A stretch of DNA of 40,424 nt, taken from NCBI GenBank assembly GCA_947458585.1, contig CANGYY010000023.1:1-40424 (forward strand). Reading direction: 5' to 3'. This document shows, one piece after another, positions 17,453-25,868 of the stretch (its first letter is position 1; every line of letters begins with the position of its first letter). Both the position numbers and the translations under genes were made by a program. The stretch is from Cyclobacteriaceae bacterium (lineage in GTDB: Bacteria; Bacteroidota; Bacteroidia; Cytophagales; Cyclobacteriaceae). Under the pieces are notes generated by a model, which had not been told where the DNA came from, did not search any database, and saw only the letters and a program-made list of their open reading frames with translations.

Positions 17453-17999
17453 CGCACCCGTAGCTTCGCAGGAAGCAAAAGTTAAAAACTGGATTATCGG
17501 CATTTCCATTGCTATTCCATTGGCAGTAGCTGTGCTTTTATTCATGCCTGCCAAATTCACTTCTTTGGGTGGTTGGGTACATTTTCTCCCACACCTCAAT
17601 GCAGTGATCAATTCTGCAGCATCCATTGCTTTGGTAGTTGCCTTGGTGTTTGTGAAACAGAAAAAGTATTCCCAGCATGGCGCCACCATGACGGTTGCCT
17701 TTATTTTGGGTGCCATCTTCTTGGTCTCCTACGTGATCTACCATGGCGCAGCAGAAAGTACTTCTTTCGGTGGTGAAGGGACCATTCGGATTGTGTATTA
17801 TTTCTTGTTGATTACGCACATTTTGTTTGCAGCTATAGCGCTATTTCCCATCCTATTTGCCTACTATTATGGGTACACCAATCAACGAGAAAAGCACCGT
17901 AAAGTGGTGAAATATGCGTTTCCAATTTGGTTGTATGTGTCTGTAACGGGTGTGATTGTTTATTTGATGATTTCCCCGTATTACACCCAGTCTTTCTAA
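17439..17999 (+). CDS. DUF420 membrane protein, CtaM-like oxidase maturation factor
   Basis: 186 aa with about five hydrophobic segments and conserved His in WVHFLPHLNAVINS and ITHILFAAIALFPI, typical of DUF420. A DUF420 protein (CtaM) is required for aa3 oxidase activity in Staphylococcus aureus, so a role in heme or oxidase maturation is likely (established family link; function here is inferred). The start overlaps sco1, placing it in the same assembly-factor segment. Confidence 0.87.
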   Translation: MAKNNAPVASQEAKVKNWIIGISIAIPLAVAVLLFMPAKFTSLGGWVHFLPHLNAVINSAASIALVVALVFVKQKKYSQHGATMTVAFILGAIFLVSYVIYHGAAESTSFGGEGTIRIVYYFLLITHILFAAIALFPILFAYYYGYTNQREKHRKVVKYAFPIWLYVSVTGVIVYLMISPYYTQSF

Positions 18000-18035
18000 T
18001 ATTCAATAAGGAAACTTTCAACTTTAGGAAAGCAA

Positions 18036-18281
18036 ATGAAATTCAAATTCTTATTCTTAGTGCTAGCAAGTTTTCTAATTCACTTTGGTGCGGAGGCTCA
18101 ATGTGCCATGTGCCGTGCTTCAGTAGAAAACAATGTGAGTAATGGCGAGACCTCGATAGGCGCAGGGCTTAACAATGGAATTTTGTATTTGGTAGTGATG
18201 CCTTACCTGATGGCTGGGATTATCGGCTATTTGTGGTATCGGTCTTCCAAAAAGAAGAAAGCGAAACTCCAATCGCACTAA
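18036..18281 (+). CDS. Small exported CxxC membrane protein of unknown function
   Basis: 81 aa. The N-terminal signal peptide (MKFKFLFLVLASFLIHFGAEA) is cleaved just before QCAMCRASVENN. A short periplasmic segment with the CAMC pair and a Gly-rich stretch follows, then one C-terminal membrane helix (about 49-68) and a Lys-rich cytoplasmic end. I do not recognise a named family. The two Cys and the place at the end of the cox assembly genes suggest a role with copper, thiols or heme in oxidase assembly (inference). A terminator follows. Confidence 0.8.
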   Translation: MKFKFLFLVLASFLIHFGAEAQCAMCRASVENNVSNGETSIGAGLNNGILYLVVMPYLMAGIIGYLWYRSSKKKKAKLQSH

Positions 18282-18290
18282 TACTATCCG

Positions 18291-18326
18291 GCAAAGTTTG
18301 ATACCAGACTTTGCTTTTTTATTTTT
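18291..18326 (+). terminator. Intrinsic terminator of the respiratory cluster
   Basis: GCAAAGT (18291-18297) pairs with ACTTTGC (18308-18314), followed by TTTTTTATTTTT. It closes the cluster 9 bases after the small CxxC gene and ends 7 bases before the kinase start at 18334. Confidence 0.85.
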
Positions 18327-18333
18327 AGTCTTC

Positions 18334-21300
18334 ATGAAGCTCCCGTTCCGCCGTATCCTTCTTATTGGAAGTGTACTTCTTCTGCTGCTTACCCTGATTT
18401 TGAATTTTTTTGTTTATCAAAAAAGTCAAGATGAGGAATACATAGAGGCCATCGAAAAGAAGATTCATGCTGTTGAGACTGCATTCAATCAAGATTATGA
18501 GGTGTTTCAGGAGCAAGGGGCTAGATTTGATTCTTTGACTTTTGAACGCGTAAGTACGGGAGCTTATACTCATCCTATTTTTATTGTTAATTCAGAAAAG
18601 GAGCCCCTTTATTGGTCTACCAATGAGTTCACGCTTGATTTTTCAGCTTTGGATTTTAAAAAGGAATTTCAAGTCCTTAGTTCTTCTTCCGGAACTTTTT
18701 TAGTGAAGCAACAGAAAATACCAGCTAATCCGGAGGACGAATATTTAATTCAAGCCTTCCGTTTAGTCTGGTCCGGAACGATAAAAAATGACTATGTCGT
18801 TATGGGGCCTAATCCTGACGTTTTTGGAAATGCGCTGTTTACGCTTTATCCCAAGTCAGAGGAAGGATCCTTGCAGGTGAAGTCTACACTTGGACAGCCG
18901 CTTTTTGGAATAGATTTTCAGCCGGGTTTTGTGTCTGTAGGAAAGGCTTGGATTACCCCTTTACTTATTTTTAGTGGTTCAATCTTGCTGCTCTATGTTT
19001 TTCTCAGTTTTAATTTTCTAAGAAAGAAATGGAAAAAGGGACAGGTTTGGCAGGCAATAGGTTATGGCTTTCTAATTCTATTGATGGTTCGGGCAAGCAT
19101 GTTGATTTTCAATTTTCCTCAAGCTTATCTAAATCTTTCACTTTTTGATTCCAACGGATATTCACCCTCCTGGATAGTGCCCAGTTTAGGAGATTTACTG
19201 GCTCATACACTTTGTTTTGTGTTTATTATTGGGCTCTTGGTATTTCAGCTTTCTTCAAAGGCTATTGCGGAGAAGTTTACAAATTGGCGACAGCGAATTC
19301 GAGAAGAAATTTTGCTTGCAAGTACTTTTCTGATTTCCACCTTGTTCTTTACAGGATTCTGGTTTTTGACGCGTGATTTGGTCCTTCAAGCAAGTTGGAG
19401 CCTGGATATTACTGCTATTCCTAGTTTTGATAGTCGGGTAGGGTCAAGTTTTTTTATTTTGTTTTTGTGGGCCGCTGCGTATGTTTTTCTAAGCCTTAGT
19501 TTGATCCATTTAGTTACCCGAGGAGGTTCAGATAGACGAATGGTTTACCGCTTTCTTTTTTTGGTAACAGGAATTTGTTCAGTGGTGTTTTTCGCTTGGA
19601 ATTTTTGGTTGGGGGTTGCAGGGTTGATCCATTTCCTTTTTCTTGTTTCAATACTCAGGCTTGATTTAGTAGCTAATGTCTATCGCTTGGGATTAGAAAC
19701 GTTCTTGACCTTGTTTTATGCTAGTCTTATTGCTGCAAGTATAGTGGCGGCAAGCAGTTACCAAGCAGCTGATGAGCGCTTGGTGCAAGCAAAGGTTGCC
19801 TTTGCAAATCAAGAACTTCTCGCAACAGATAGCCAAACGGCTTTATTCTTAGCCGATATTTTTGCTAGGCTAAAGAATGATCTTTTCATTCAAAATCGAT
19901 TGGCAGATCCCTTACTGTCCAAGGATCCGGTAGTGAGTAAAATCCGAAAAATTTACCTAGACAATTACTTTGACCAGTTTGAAGTAGTTATTCGTATTTT
20001 TTCCCCAACTGGAGTTCAAATTGGCGGAGCACTAGAAGGGAAGTCCTTTAAGGAATTGCAGCAGGAGTATGTCAAGAGCGATTTTGCGACCGAGGTCTCC
20101 AATCTTTACTTTGTGCCGGGTACAGATCGAACGGATGGAAATACTTTTGTTGCCTTTATTCCCTTGGTAAAAGGAAATCTTGCCCTTGGGACGATCTATT
20201 TGGAGTTGGATCAACTTCGGATTCAGCCTGACAATGCCTATCCTCGTTTGCTCGTCGATCAACAATATGCTGAAAAATTGCAGGAGGATCCCTTTGATTT
20301 TGCCGTGTTTAGAGCGGGAGAATTGATTCGCAGTTCTGGAAACTTCAATTATCAGCAGGAGGCGATTCGCTCCCTGCTTGAAAGTTCAGCCTTGATTGAA
20401 GGAGGAGTAGAGGCTTTAGGATACCAGCATTCGGGGATAAAAAATGGAGAGGACCTCTGGGTACTATCCTCGCCCTCAATCTCGATCAAACAATTTTTTG
20501 GAACGCTTTCCCTATTTTTTGTCGTCTTTGTTTCACTCTCCTTCTTCGCTATTCTAATTTCTGTTCTTTTACAGGGGTACCGAAAGTTTGAGTTTAACTA
20601 TTCTACCAAACTTCAACTTTATCTGAATTTTGCATTTTTCTTCCCCATCCTAATCATTTCCTTGATCACCACGGGATTGCTTTCTCAGAGTTATAAGGAA
20701 GATCTGAATGAACAATACCTTCAAAAGGCTTTGCTAATCAAGGGGAATCTCCTCCGTTTTGTGGGGGACCAAACGATCGAAGAATTGGATCGGGATGTGC
20801 TTACAGAAGAGATCAATACCCTTGCCACTACGGTAGGTACAGATATTCACTTGTACGACAGGGAGGGTTCCTTGCTCACTTCGAGTAGAGCGCCCATTTT
20901 TGACAAGAAATTACTGTCCAATTTAATGCATCCCGGTGCGATGGCCGCTTTGGTGGAGAATAAGGGCGCCGAAGTGCTTTTGGAAGAGCAAGTCGGAAAG
21001 CTTAAGTATCAGGCCGTGTATTTGGCCATTCCTTCGCAGGTAACATTGGGAAGTAATGCAGTGGTTGCCGTGCCTTTTTTTGAGTCTGAAGAGGAACTGA
21101 ATGCGCTCATTTCAGATGTGTTAGGAAGTGTCTTCAATGCCTTTGTAGTGATTTTTATTCTGTTTTTGATCATCTCTTTTTTGGTAACCAAAAACCTAAC
21201 GCTTCCTTTCCGATTGCTGACCCAAAAACTCAAGGCTACCAATTTGGAGGACAATGAACCCATGGAATGGGCTTCAAAGGATGAGATTGGGCTATTGGTC

Positions 21301-22047
21301 AACGAATACAACCAGATGCTCTACAAACTAGAGGCTAGTAAAAAGGTGCTTGCTTCTAATGAGAAAGAGACCGCCTGGCGAGAGATGGCCAAGCAGGTAG
21401 CCCACGAGATCAAGAATCCACTTACTCCCATGAAACTTACCTTGCAGCATTTGCTGCGCTTGGAGCGTGAAGGAAAATTGGAAGATGCAGATAAATTGAA
21501 AAAGTCCTTGGAAACCCTCATTCATCAAGTGGATGCCTTGAGTGGAATTGCTTCTTCCTTTTCCACCTTCGCCAAGATGCCTCTCCCCAACAATGAGCGT
21601 ATGAATTTCAAGGAGGTATTGTCCAAGGTAATGGAACTCTTCAAAACTGATAAGCGGATGGAATTGGAGTTTCAGGACGATTCCTATACCGAGCAAATCC
21701 CAATTTTGGGTGATGACAAACTTTTTGGGAGAGTGATCTCCAACTTGATCATCAATGGGATGCAGGCGGTGGAGCCGGGGAAAAAGCCACAAATCCGGGT
21801 GTGGCTTTGGCTGTCGGATCGTGCTGTTTTTTTAGAAATCTCTGACAATGGAAAGGGGATCCCTGAGGAGCTCCGAGACAAGATCTTTATTCCCAACTTC
21901 AGTACCAAGAGTCAAGGTTCAGGTCTCGGTTTGGCTATCGCCAAAAGTGGGGTAGAAACAGCAGGTGGTAAAATCTGGTTTGAAACAGAAGTTGGCAAGG
22001 GCAGTACTTTTTTTCTGACTTTTCCCTTGCTTACCGATAAAACGTAA
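18334..22047 (+). CDS. Large multi-membrane sensor histidine kinase, NtrY-like
   Basis: 1237 aa from ATG 18334; the earlier in-frame ATG at 18298 lies in the terminator. Order: membrane helix 1; periplasmic region (about 35-205); a block of about seven helices (210-480); second extracytoplasmic region (about 490-725); two helices; a third sensor region (about 795-925); one helix; HAMP; HisKA with HEIKNPLTPMKL (His about 1024); HATPase with N-box NLIINGMQAV, DNGKGIP and GSGLGLAIAK. HEIKNPLTP is typical of the NtrY group. No response regulator gene is adjacent, so it is an orphan kinase. The signal sensed is unknown. Confidence 0.9.
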   Translation: MKLPFRRILLIGSVLLLLLTLILNFFVYQKSQDEEYIEAIEKKIHAVETAFNQDYEVFQEQGARFDSLTFERVSTGAYTHPIFIVNSEKEPLYWSTNEFTLDFSALDFKKEFQVLSSSSGTFLVKQQKIPANPEDEYLIQAFRLVWSGTIKNDYVVMGPNPDVFGNALFTLYPKSEEGSLQVKSTLGQPLFGIDFQPGFVSVGKAWITPLLIFSGSILLLYVFLSFNFLRKKWKKGQVWQAIGYGFLILLMVRASMLIFNFPQAYLNLSLFDSNGYSPSWIVPSLGDLLAHTLCFVFIIGLLVFQLSSKAIAEKFTNWRQRIREEILLASTFLISTLFFTGFWFLTRDLVLQASWSLDITAIPSFDSRVGSSFFILFLWAAAYVFLSLSLIHLVTRGGSDRRMVYRFLFLVTGICSVVFFAWNFWLGVAGLIHFLFLVSILRLDLVANVYRLGLETFLTLFYASLIAASIVAASSYQAADERLVQAKVAFANQELLATDSQTALFLADIFARLKNDLFIQNRLADPLLSKDPVVSKIRKIYLDNYFDQFEVVIRIFSPTGVQIGGALEGKSFKELQQEYVKSDFATEVSNLYFVPGTDRTDGNTFVAFIPLVKGNLALGTIYLELDQLRIQPDNAYPRLLVDQQYAEKLQEDPFDFAVFRAGELIRSSGNFNYQQEAIRSLLESSALIEGGVEALGYQHSGIKNGEDLWVLSSPSISIKQFFGTLSLFFVVFVSLSFFAILISVLLQGYRKFEFNYSTKLQLYLNFAFFFPILIISLITTGLLSQSYKEDLNEQYLQKALLIKGNLLRFVGDQTIEELDRDVLTEEINTLATTVGTDIHLYDREGSLLTSSRAPIFDKKLLSNLMHPGAMAALVENKGAEVLLEEQVGKLKYQAVYLAIPSQVTLGSNAVVAVPFFESEEELNALISDVLGSVFNAFVVIFILFLIISFLVTKNLTLPFRLLTQKLKATNLEDNEPMEWASKDEIGLLVNEYNQMLYKLEASKKVLASNEKETAWREMAKQVAHEIKNPLTPMKLTLQHLLRLEREGKLEDADKLKKSLETLIHQVDALSGIASSFSTFAKMPLPNNERMNFKEVLSKVMELFKTDKRMELEFQDDSYTEQIPILGDDKLFGRVISNLIINGMQAVEPGKKPQIRVWLWLSDRAVFLEISDNGKGIPEELRDKIFIPNFSTKSQGSGLGLAIAKSGVETAGGKIWFETEVGKGSTFFLTFPLLTDKT

Positions 22048-22057
22048 GCTCTGGTAA

Positions 22058-22080
22058 GATTTTTTCGTTTGGAAAAAATC
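22058..22080 (+). terminator. AT-rich hairpin after the kinase gene
   Basis: GATTTTTT / AAAAAATC form a perfect 8-bp stem with a 7-base loop, 10 bases after the stop codon. No T-run follows, so termination would rely on the T-rich stem itself. Confidence 0.4.
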
Positions 22081-22140
22081 AACAAAAAATGCGCGCTACC
22101 ACAACCACACAAAGCCTACGAATCAATTCATAAAAAAATG

Positions 22141-22148
22141 TAACTTTG
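22141..22148 (+). promoter_or_regulatory. Possible -7 box upstream of the SDR-ispG pair
   Basis: TAACTTTG matches TAnnTTTG exactly and would give a leader of about 40 bases before ATG 22194. No TTTG is found 19 bases upstream, so this is only a half match. Confidence 0.4.
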
Positions 22149-22193
22149 TCTGAAGTAAATAGTTGTTACACTAACTATTAAGCAACGAAACAA

Positions 22194-22898
22194 ATGAAGA
22201 AAAGTATCCTAGTCAGTGGAGGCACCAAGGGAATCGGTCGAGCGATCATCGAGCGATTTGCCAAGGAAGGATTTGACATCTTCACCTGTTCCAGGAATGA
22301 AGGTGATTTAGTTGCCTTGCGAGCTTCTCTTGTTTCAAGGTACCCAAGCTGCAGCGTTCACACCTTTGTAGCAGACCTTTCCAAAAAGGAGGAGGTGATG
22401 GCATTTGCAGCAGGAGTCAAGGCTATCGGTATTCCCGATGTGATTGTCCACAATACAGGCCTTTTTCTTCCTGGTTCTTTGCATGCGGAGCCCGATGGAA
22501 ATTTGGAGTTTTTGATTCAGACTAACTTGTATTCGGCTTACTACTTGACCCGTGCTTTTGCTACGGAACTGATGAATCGCAAGTCTGGGCATATTTTTAG
22601 CATTGGATCCATTGCAGGCATCACCGCTTATGCCAATGGCGGGAGTTACTCCGTTTCAAAATGGGCGATGCTAGGCATGACCAAATGTTTCCGTGAAGAA
22701 TTCAAACCACATCAAATAAAAGTGACCTCCATTTTGCCTGGAGCTACCCTGACCGATGCTTGGGCAGGAGTGGATTTGCCCGCTACTCGTTTCGTAAATG
22801 CGGAGGATGTGGCTGATTCAGTATGGGGAGCCTATAACCTTTCCCCTGGTGCTGTAGTTGAAGAACTAATTATTCGTCCCCAATTAGGAGATATATAA
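22194..22898 (+). CDS. Short-chain dehydrogenase/reductase
   Basis: 234 aa, classical SDR fold. The NAD(P)-binding motif SGGTKGIGRAI is at about 8-18, HNTGLF stands in for the NNAG motif, and the catalytic Ser and Tyr-x3-Lys are in SIGSIAG and YSVSK. The 3-ketoacyl reductase subgroup looks closest. The substrate cannot be named. It ends 3 bases before ispG and is probably co-transcribed with it. Confidence 0.9.
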   Translation: MKKSILVSGGTKGIGRAIIERFAKEGFDIFTCSRNEGDLVALRASLVSRYPSCSVHTFVADLSKKEEVMAFAAGVKAIGIPDVIVHNTGLFLPGSLHAEPDGNLEFLIQTNLYSAYYLTRAFATELMNRKSGHIFSIGSIAGITAYANGGSYSVSKWAMLGMTKCFREEFKPHQIKVTSILPGATLTDAWAGVDLPATRFVNAEDVADSVWGAYNLSPGAVVEELIIRPQLGDI

Positions 22899-22901
22899 CC
22901 T

Positions 22902-24884
22902 ATGAAATCTCAAATCATGCCCCTTGAAGGCGGTTATTGCAACAGTTTGACCCAGTATTCCCGAAGAGTGACTATTCCGGTACGGGTCGGTGATGTTTGG
23001 ATTGGTGGGGATCACCCCATTGTCGTGCAGTCCATGACTACGGTTGATACGATGGATACGCAAGGCTCTGTGGAGCAGTGCATTCGTATGATCGATTCGG
23101 GATGCCAATTGATTCGAATCACCGCGCCCTCGCTCAAAGAGGCGGAGAACTTACGTAACATCAAGGAGGAATTGCTAAAGCGGGGATACAATACCCCCTT
23201 GGTAGCAGACATTCACTTTACACCGAATGCAGCTGAATTGGCAGCCAAAATCGTGGAGAAAGTTCGTATCAACCCGGGCAACTATGCCGATAAAAAGAAA
23301 TTTGAAGTCATCGACTATACCGACGCTTCCTATGCGGAGGAGTTGGAACGTATCCGCGAACGGTTTTTGCCTTTGGTGAAAATCTGCAAGGAGCATGGTA
23401 CCGCCATGCGTATTGGAACCAATCACGGTTCCCTTTCCGATCGGATCATGAGCCGCTATGGGGATACTCCGCTTGGGATGGTTGAATCTGCCTTGGAGTT
23501 TTTGAGAATTTGTGAAGATGAGCAATTTTATGACATCGTCATCTCCATGAAATCTTCCAACACGCAAGTGATGGTACAAGCCTACCGCTTGCTGGTTCAG
23601 AAACTCGATGAAGGAGGGTTTAAACCCTATCCTTTGCACCTGGGCGTAACCGAGGCAGGAGAGGCAGAGGATGGTAGAATCAAATCTGCTGTAGGCATTG
23701 GAACACTTTTGGAAGATGGCTTGGGGGATACCGTGCGCGTTTCCCTGACCGAAGATCCTGAGTTTGAAGCACCCGTAGCACGTGCTTTGATTGACCGCTA
23801 CACGTCGAGAGGTGCACATGCGCCGATAGCGCCTTTAGCATCCTATCCCATTCATCCCTTCGAATATACCAAGCGACAAGTCACCGAAGTATACAATTTT
23901 GGAGGGCAAAATGTACCCCGTGTAATTGCAGATATTTCTGCGCTTTCTCAAGTTACGGATCGAGAAATGAAGGCTGTAGGGCACTTTTACTTGCCGGAAT
24001 TGGACAAGTGGAAGATGAATGACCTGGGTTGTGACTTTATTTATTCAGGGGTAAATCCCATTCCCTTCATGCTTCCCAATGGGATGAAGGAGATCCAGAA
24101 CTATCCGGTATGGAAAGCGGTAGGCGATCAATTGAATAAATTCCCGCTATTCCAAATTCAGGAATACCAAAATGCGACGGAAGTTCACCAGGAACTTAAT
24201 TTCCTAGCCGTAAGCACAGGCGATATCGATCAGGCCATTTCTTTGGTAGGTGCTAGAAAAGATACCGTCCTTCTTTTGTCGAGTAACAATGCCCATGGCA
24301 TGCCCGACTTGCGTAGGGCATTTGTGGCGTTATTGGAGGCGAACTGTACTGCTCCAGTAGTGGTGCAGGTGAGTTATCCGGCCCATACTGCAGATCAAAC
24401 CATGCTGTATGCCGCTACAGATGTAGGGGGCTTGTTGGTCGATGGGCTAGGAGATGGAATAGTCATTTCCTTGAATCCCGAGCCAACTCAAGATCGGAAG
24501 CAGGTTTTGGAGCAGATCAAGCTCCACAATTCGGTTAGCTTTGGCGTGCTGCAAGCGGCACGTACCCGCATGTCCAAGACAGAATACATTTCCTGTCCAT
24601 CTTGTGGGCGAACGCTTTTTGATCTGCAGGAAACCACCGCCATGATCCGTAAGCGTACGGATCACTTGAAAGGGGTGAAGATTGGCATCATGGGCTGCAT
24701 TGTGAATGGTCCAGGAGAGATGGCCGATGCAGATTACGGCTATGTAGGTTCGGGCAAAGGTAAAATCACCCTGTACAAGGGCAAAGAGGTAGTAAAGCGC
24801 TCTGTAGCCTCCGAAAAAGCGGTAGATGAATTGATCAACATCATCCGTGAGGACGGCAAGTGGCTAGAGCCAGAGGTGATTTAA
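22902..24884 (+). CDS. ispG: 4-hydroxy-3-methylbut-2-enyl diphosphate synthase (large, two-domain-plus-insert type)
   Basis: 660 aa, against about 360-400 aa in E. coli-type enzymes. The length fits the three-domain form seen in Bacteroidota, Chlamydiae and plants, where an extra barrel-like domain sits between the TIM barrel and the C-terminal domain. It reduces MEcPP to HMBPP, the penultimate step of the MEP isoprenoid pathway, using a [4Fe-4S] cluster. The cluster motifs are CPSCGRTLFD (about 565) and MGCIVNGPGEMADADYGYVG (about 595). The N-terminal barrel shows VVQSMTTVDT and GNYADKKKFE. Its products feed the menaquinone and heme O/A side chains used by the respiratory genes in this window. 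Confidence 0.96.
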   Translation: MKSQIMPLEGGYCNSLTQYSRRVTIPVRVGDVWIGGDHPIVVQSMTTVDTMDTQGSVEQCIRMIDSGCQLIRITAPSLKEAENLRNIKEELLKRGYNTPLVADIHFTPNAAELAAKIVEKVRINPGNYADKKKFEVIDYTDASYAEELERIRERFLPLVKICKEHGTAMRIGTNHGSLSDRIMSRYGDTPLGMVESALEFLRICEDEQFYDIVISMKSSNTQVMVQAYRLLVQKLDEGGFKPYPLHLGVTEAGEAEDGRIKSAVGIGTLLEDGLGDTVRVSLTEDPEFEAPVARALIDRYTSRGAHAPIAPLASYPIHPFEYTKRQVTEVYNFGGQNVPRVIADISALSQVTDREMKAVGHFYLPELDKWKMNDLGCDFIYSGVNPIPFMLPNGMKEIQNYPVWKAVGDQLNKFPLFQIQEYQNATEVHQELNFLAVSTGDIDQAISLVGARKDTVLLLSSNNAHGMPDLRRAFVALLEANCTAPVVVQVSYPAHTADQTMLYAATDVGGLLVDGLGDGIVISLNPEPTQDRKQVLEQIKLHNSVSFGVLQAARTRMSKTEYISCPSCGRTLFDLQETTAMIRKRTDHLKGVKIGIMGCIVNGPGEMADADYGYVGSGKGKITLYKGKEVVKRSVASEKAVDELINIIREDGKWLEPEVI

Positions 24885-24985
24885 ATTTTCTCGAGTTGAT
24901 TTCCTATTGTCAATATTCGTTCAATTTGCTGAAGAAACTAAACTTATCTTTACGCCTTCGGGTTAATGGATAAACCGCTTTTGTC

Positions 24986-25180
24986 ATGGAAGAAAAAAAT
25001 CAAGTAAAGGAGTTTTTTAAGTTGGGTGAGGTAGGGAATTATTTTCTCCGTGTATTCCGAAAGCCTGACCCCAATGCACCAAGCAACATCAATCTACGGA
25101 TGATGCATGGCATCAATAAGATTTCCATTCTTATCTTCTTGTTTGCCCTGATCTTTTGGGTGGTCAAAAGATTTATCTAG
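24986..25180 (+). CDS. Small single-pass membrane protein, DUF6728-like
   Basis: 64 aa. A charged N-terminus contains FFKLGEVGNYFLRVFRKPDP and NLRMMHGINKISI, followed by one membrane helix (about 45-60) and a basic end. It resembles a small family widespread in Bacteroidota (DUF6728, recalled from memory). The function is unknown. It stands alone between ispG and a minus-strand pair. Confidence 0.7.
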   Translation: MEEKNQVKEFFKLGEVGNYFLRVFRKPDPNAPSNINLRMMHGINKISILIFLFALIFWVVKRFI

Positions 25181-25225
25181 AAATCTTCTCCTCTGGGCAT
25201 CCACTTCGATTAGAAAAGGAAAGTT

Positions 25226-25867
25226 CTAGAAAAGTATACCCACCTGAAAGCTCAAACTTTGGAAATGAGTGGTCACTTTATTGAGGGAGTTAAATCCCTC
25301 AGGTAGTGCGGCTCTTGTCCAGAAGGGGTGGATTTTTGGCCGTGATTCTGATTGACTATGTGTCCCTTCCAAGTAACTGCTGGGTTGCCATTTGAATCCT
25401 ATACTCGAAGTAAGTGCCCAATTTCCTTTTTTTGCAGGTAGGGTCACACCCAAAAAGGGATGCAAGTAGACACCACCCTCAGTCCAAGTGCTGGACCATT
25501 CTGTGCGTACTCTTTTTTCAAGAAAGGTAGTGCCGAACCCTGCATTGAGTCCTCCCATCCACTTGGGGCCGACGTCATCCCCAAGAAAACCTCTCCATCC
25601 CAAGCCTATGGGGATTAGACTTACTTCCGGATAGGCATCAAACCCCAGGTTGAAACCCAAGTAGTGGTTGGGTTTAATTGCTTTTCCATGGAAGGCAGAA
25701 AAGGAAAAATTGAGTCGGTTTTTAGTTTCCTCAGACCACAAGGTTTTCGATTTTCCTCCCAGCAGGCCCAATTCCAATTGCGTGAGTGTAGCTTTCTCTT
25801 GGGCAGTTGCGAATTGCATGCTGCACCAAGAGATCAGGAACACTAAAATCCATGTGCTACACTTCAT
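25226..25867 (-). CDS. Exported protein, probable outer-membrane beta-barrel
   Basis: 213 aa. The signal peptide ends FATA-QEK. The rest alternates short amphipathic strands with Gly-rich and aromatic turns (LGFNLGFDAYPEVSLIPIGL, GVTLPAKKGNWALTSSIGFK) and ends in Phe (QVGILF), as many outer-membrane barrels do. No named family is recognised. It starts one base after the LVIVD lipoprotein stop on the same strand, so the two are almost certainly co-expressed. Confidence 0.75.
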   Translation of the reverse strand: MKCSTWILVFLISWCSMQFATAQEKATLTQLELGLLGGKSKTLWSEETKNRLNFSFSAFHGKAIKPNHYLGFNLGFDAYPEVSLIPIGLGWRGFLGDDVGPKWMGGLNAGFGTTFLEKRVRTEWSSTWTEGGVYLHPFLGVTLPAKKGNWALTSSIGFKWQPSSYLEGTHSQSESRPKIHPFWTRAALPEGFNSLNKVTTHFQSLSFQVGILF

Positions 25868-25868
25868 C

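Noticed and set aside
24925-24952. Promoter for the small membrane gene at 24986
   Set aside because: TTTG and TATCTTTA are only 16 bases apart and the -7 box has a mismatch.
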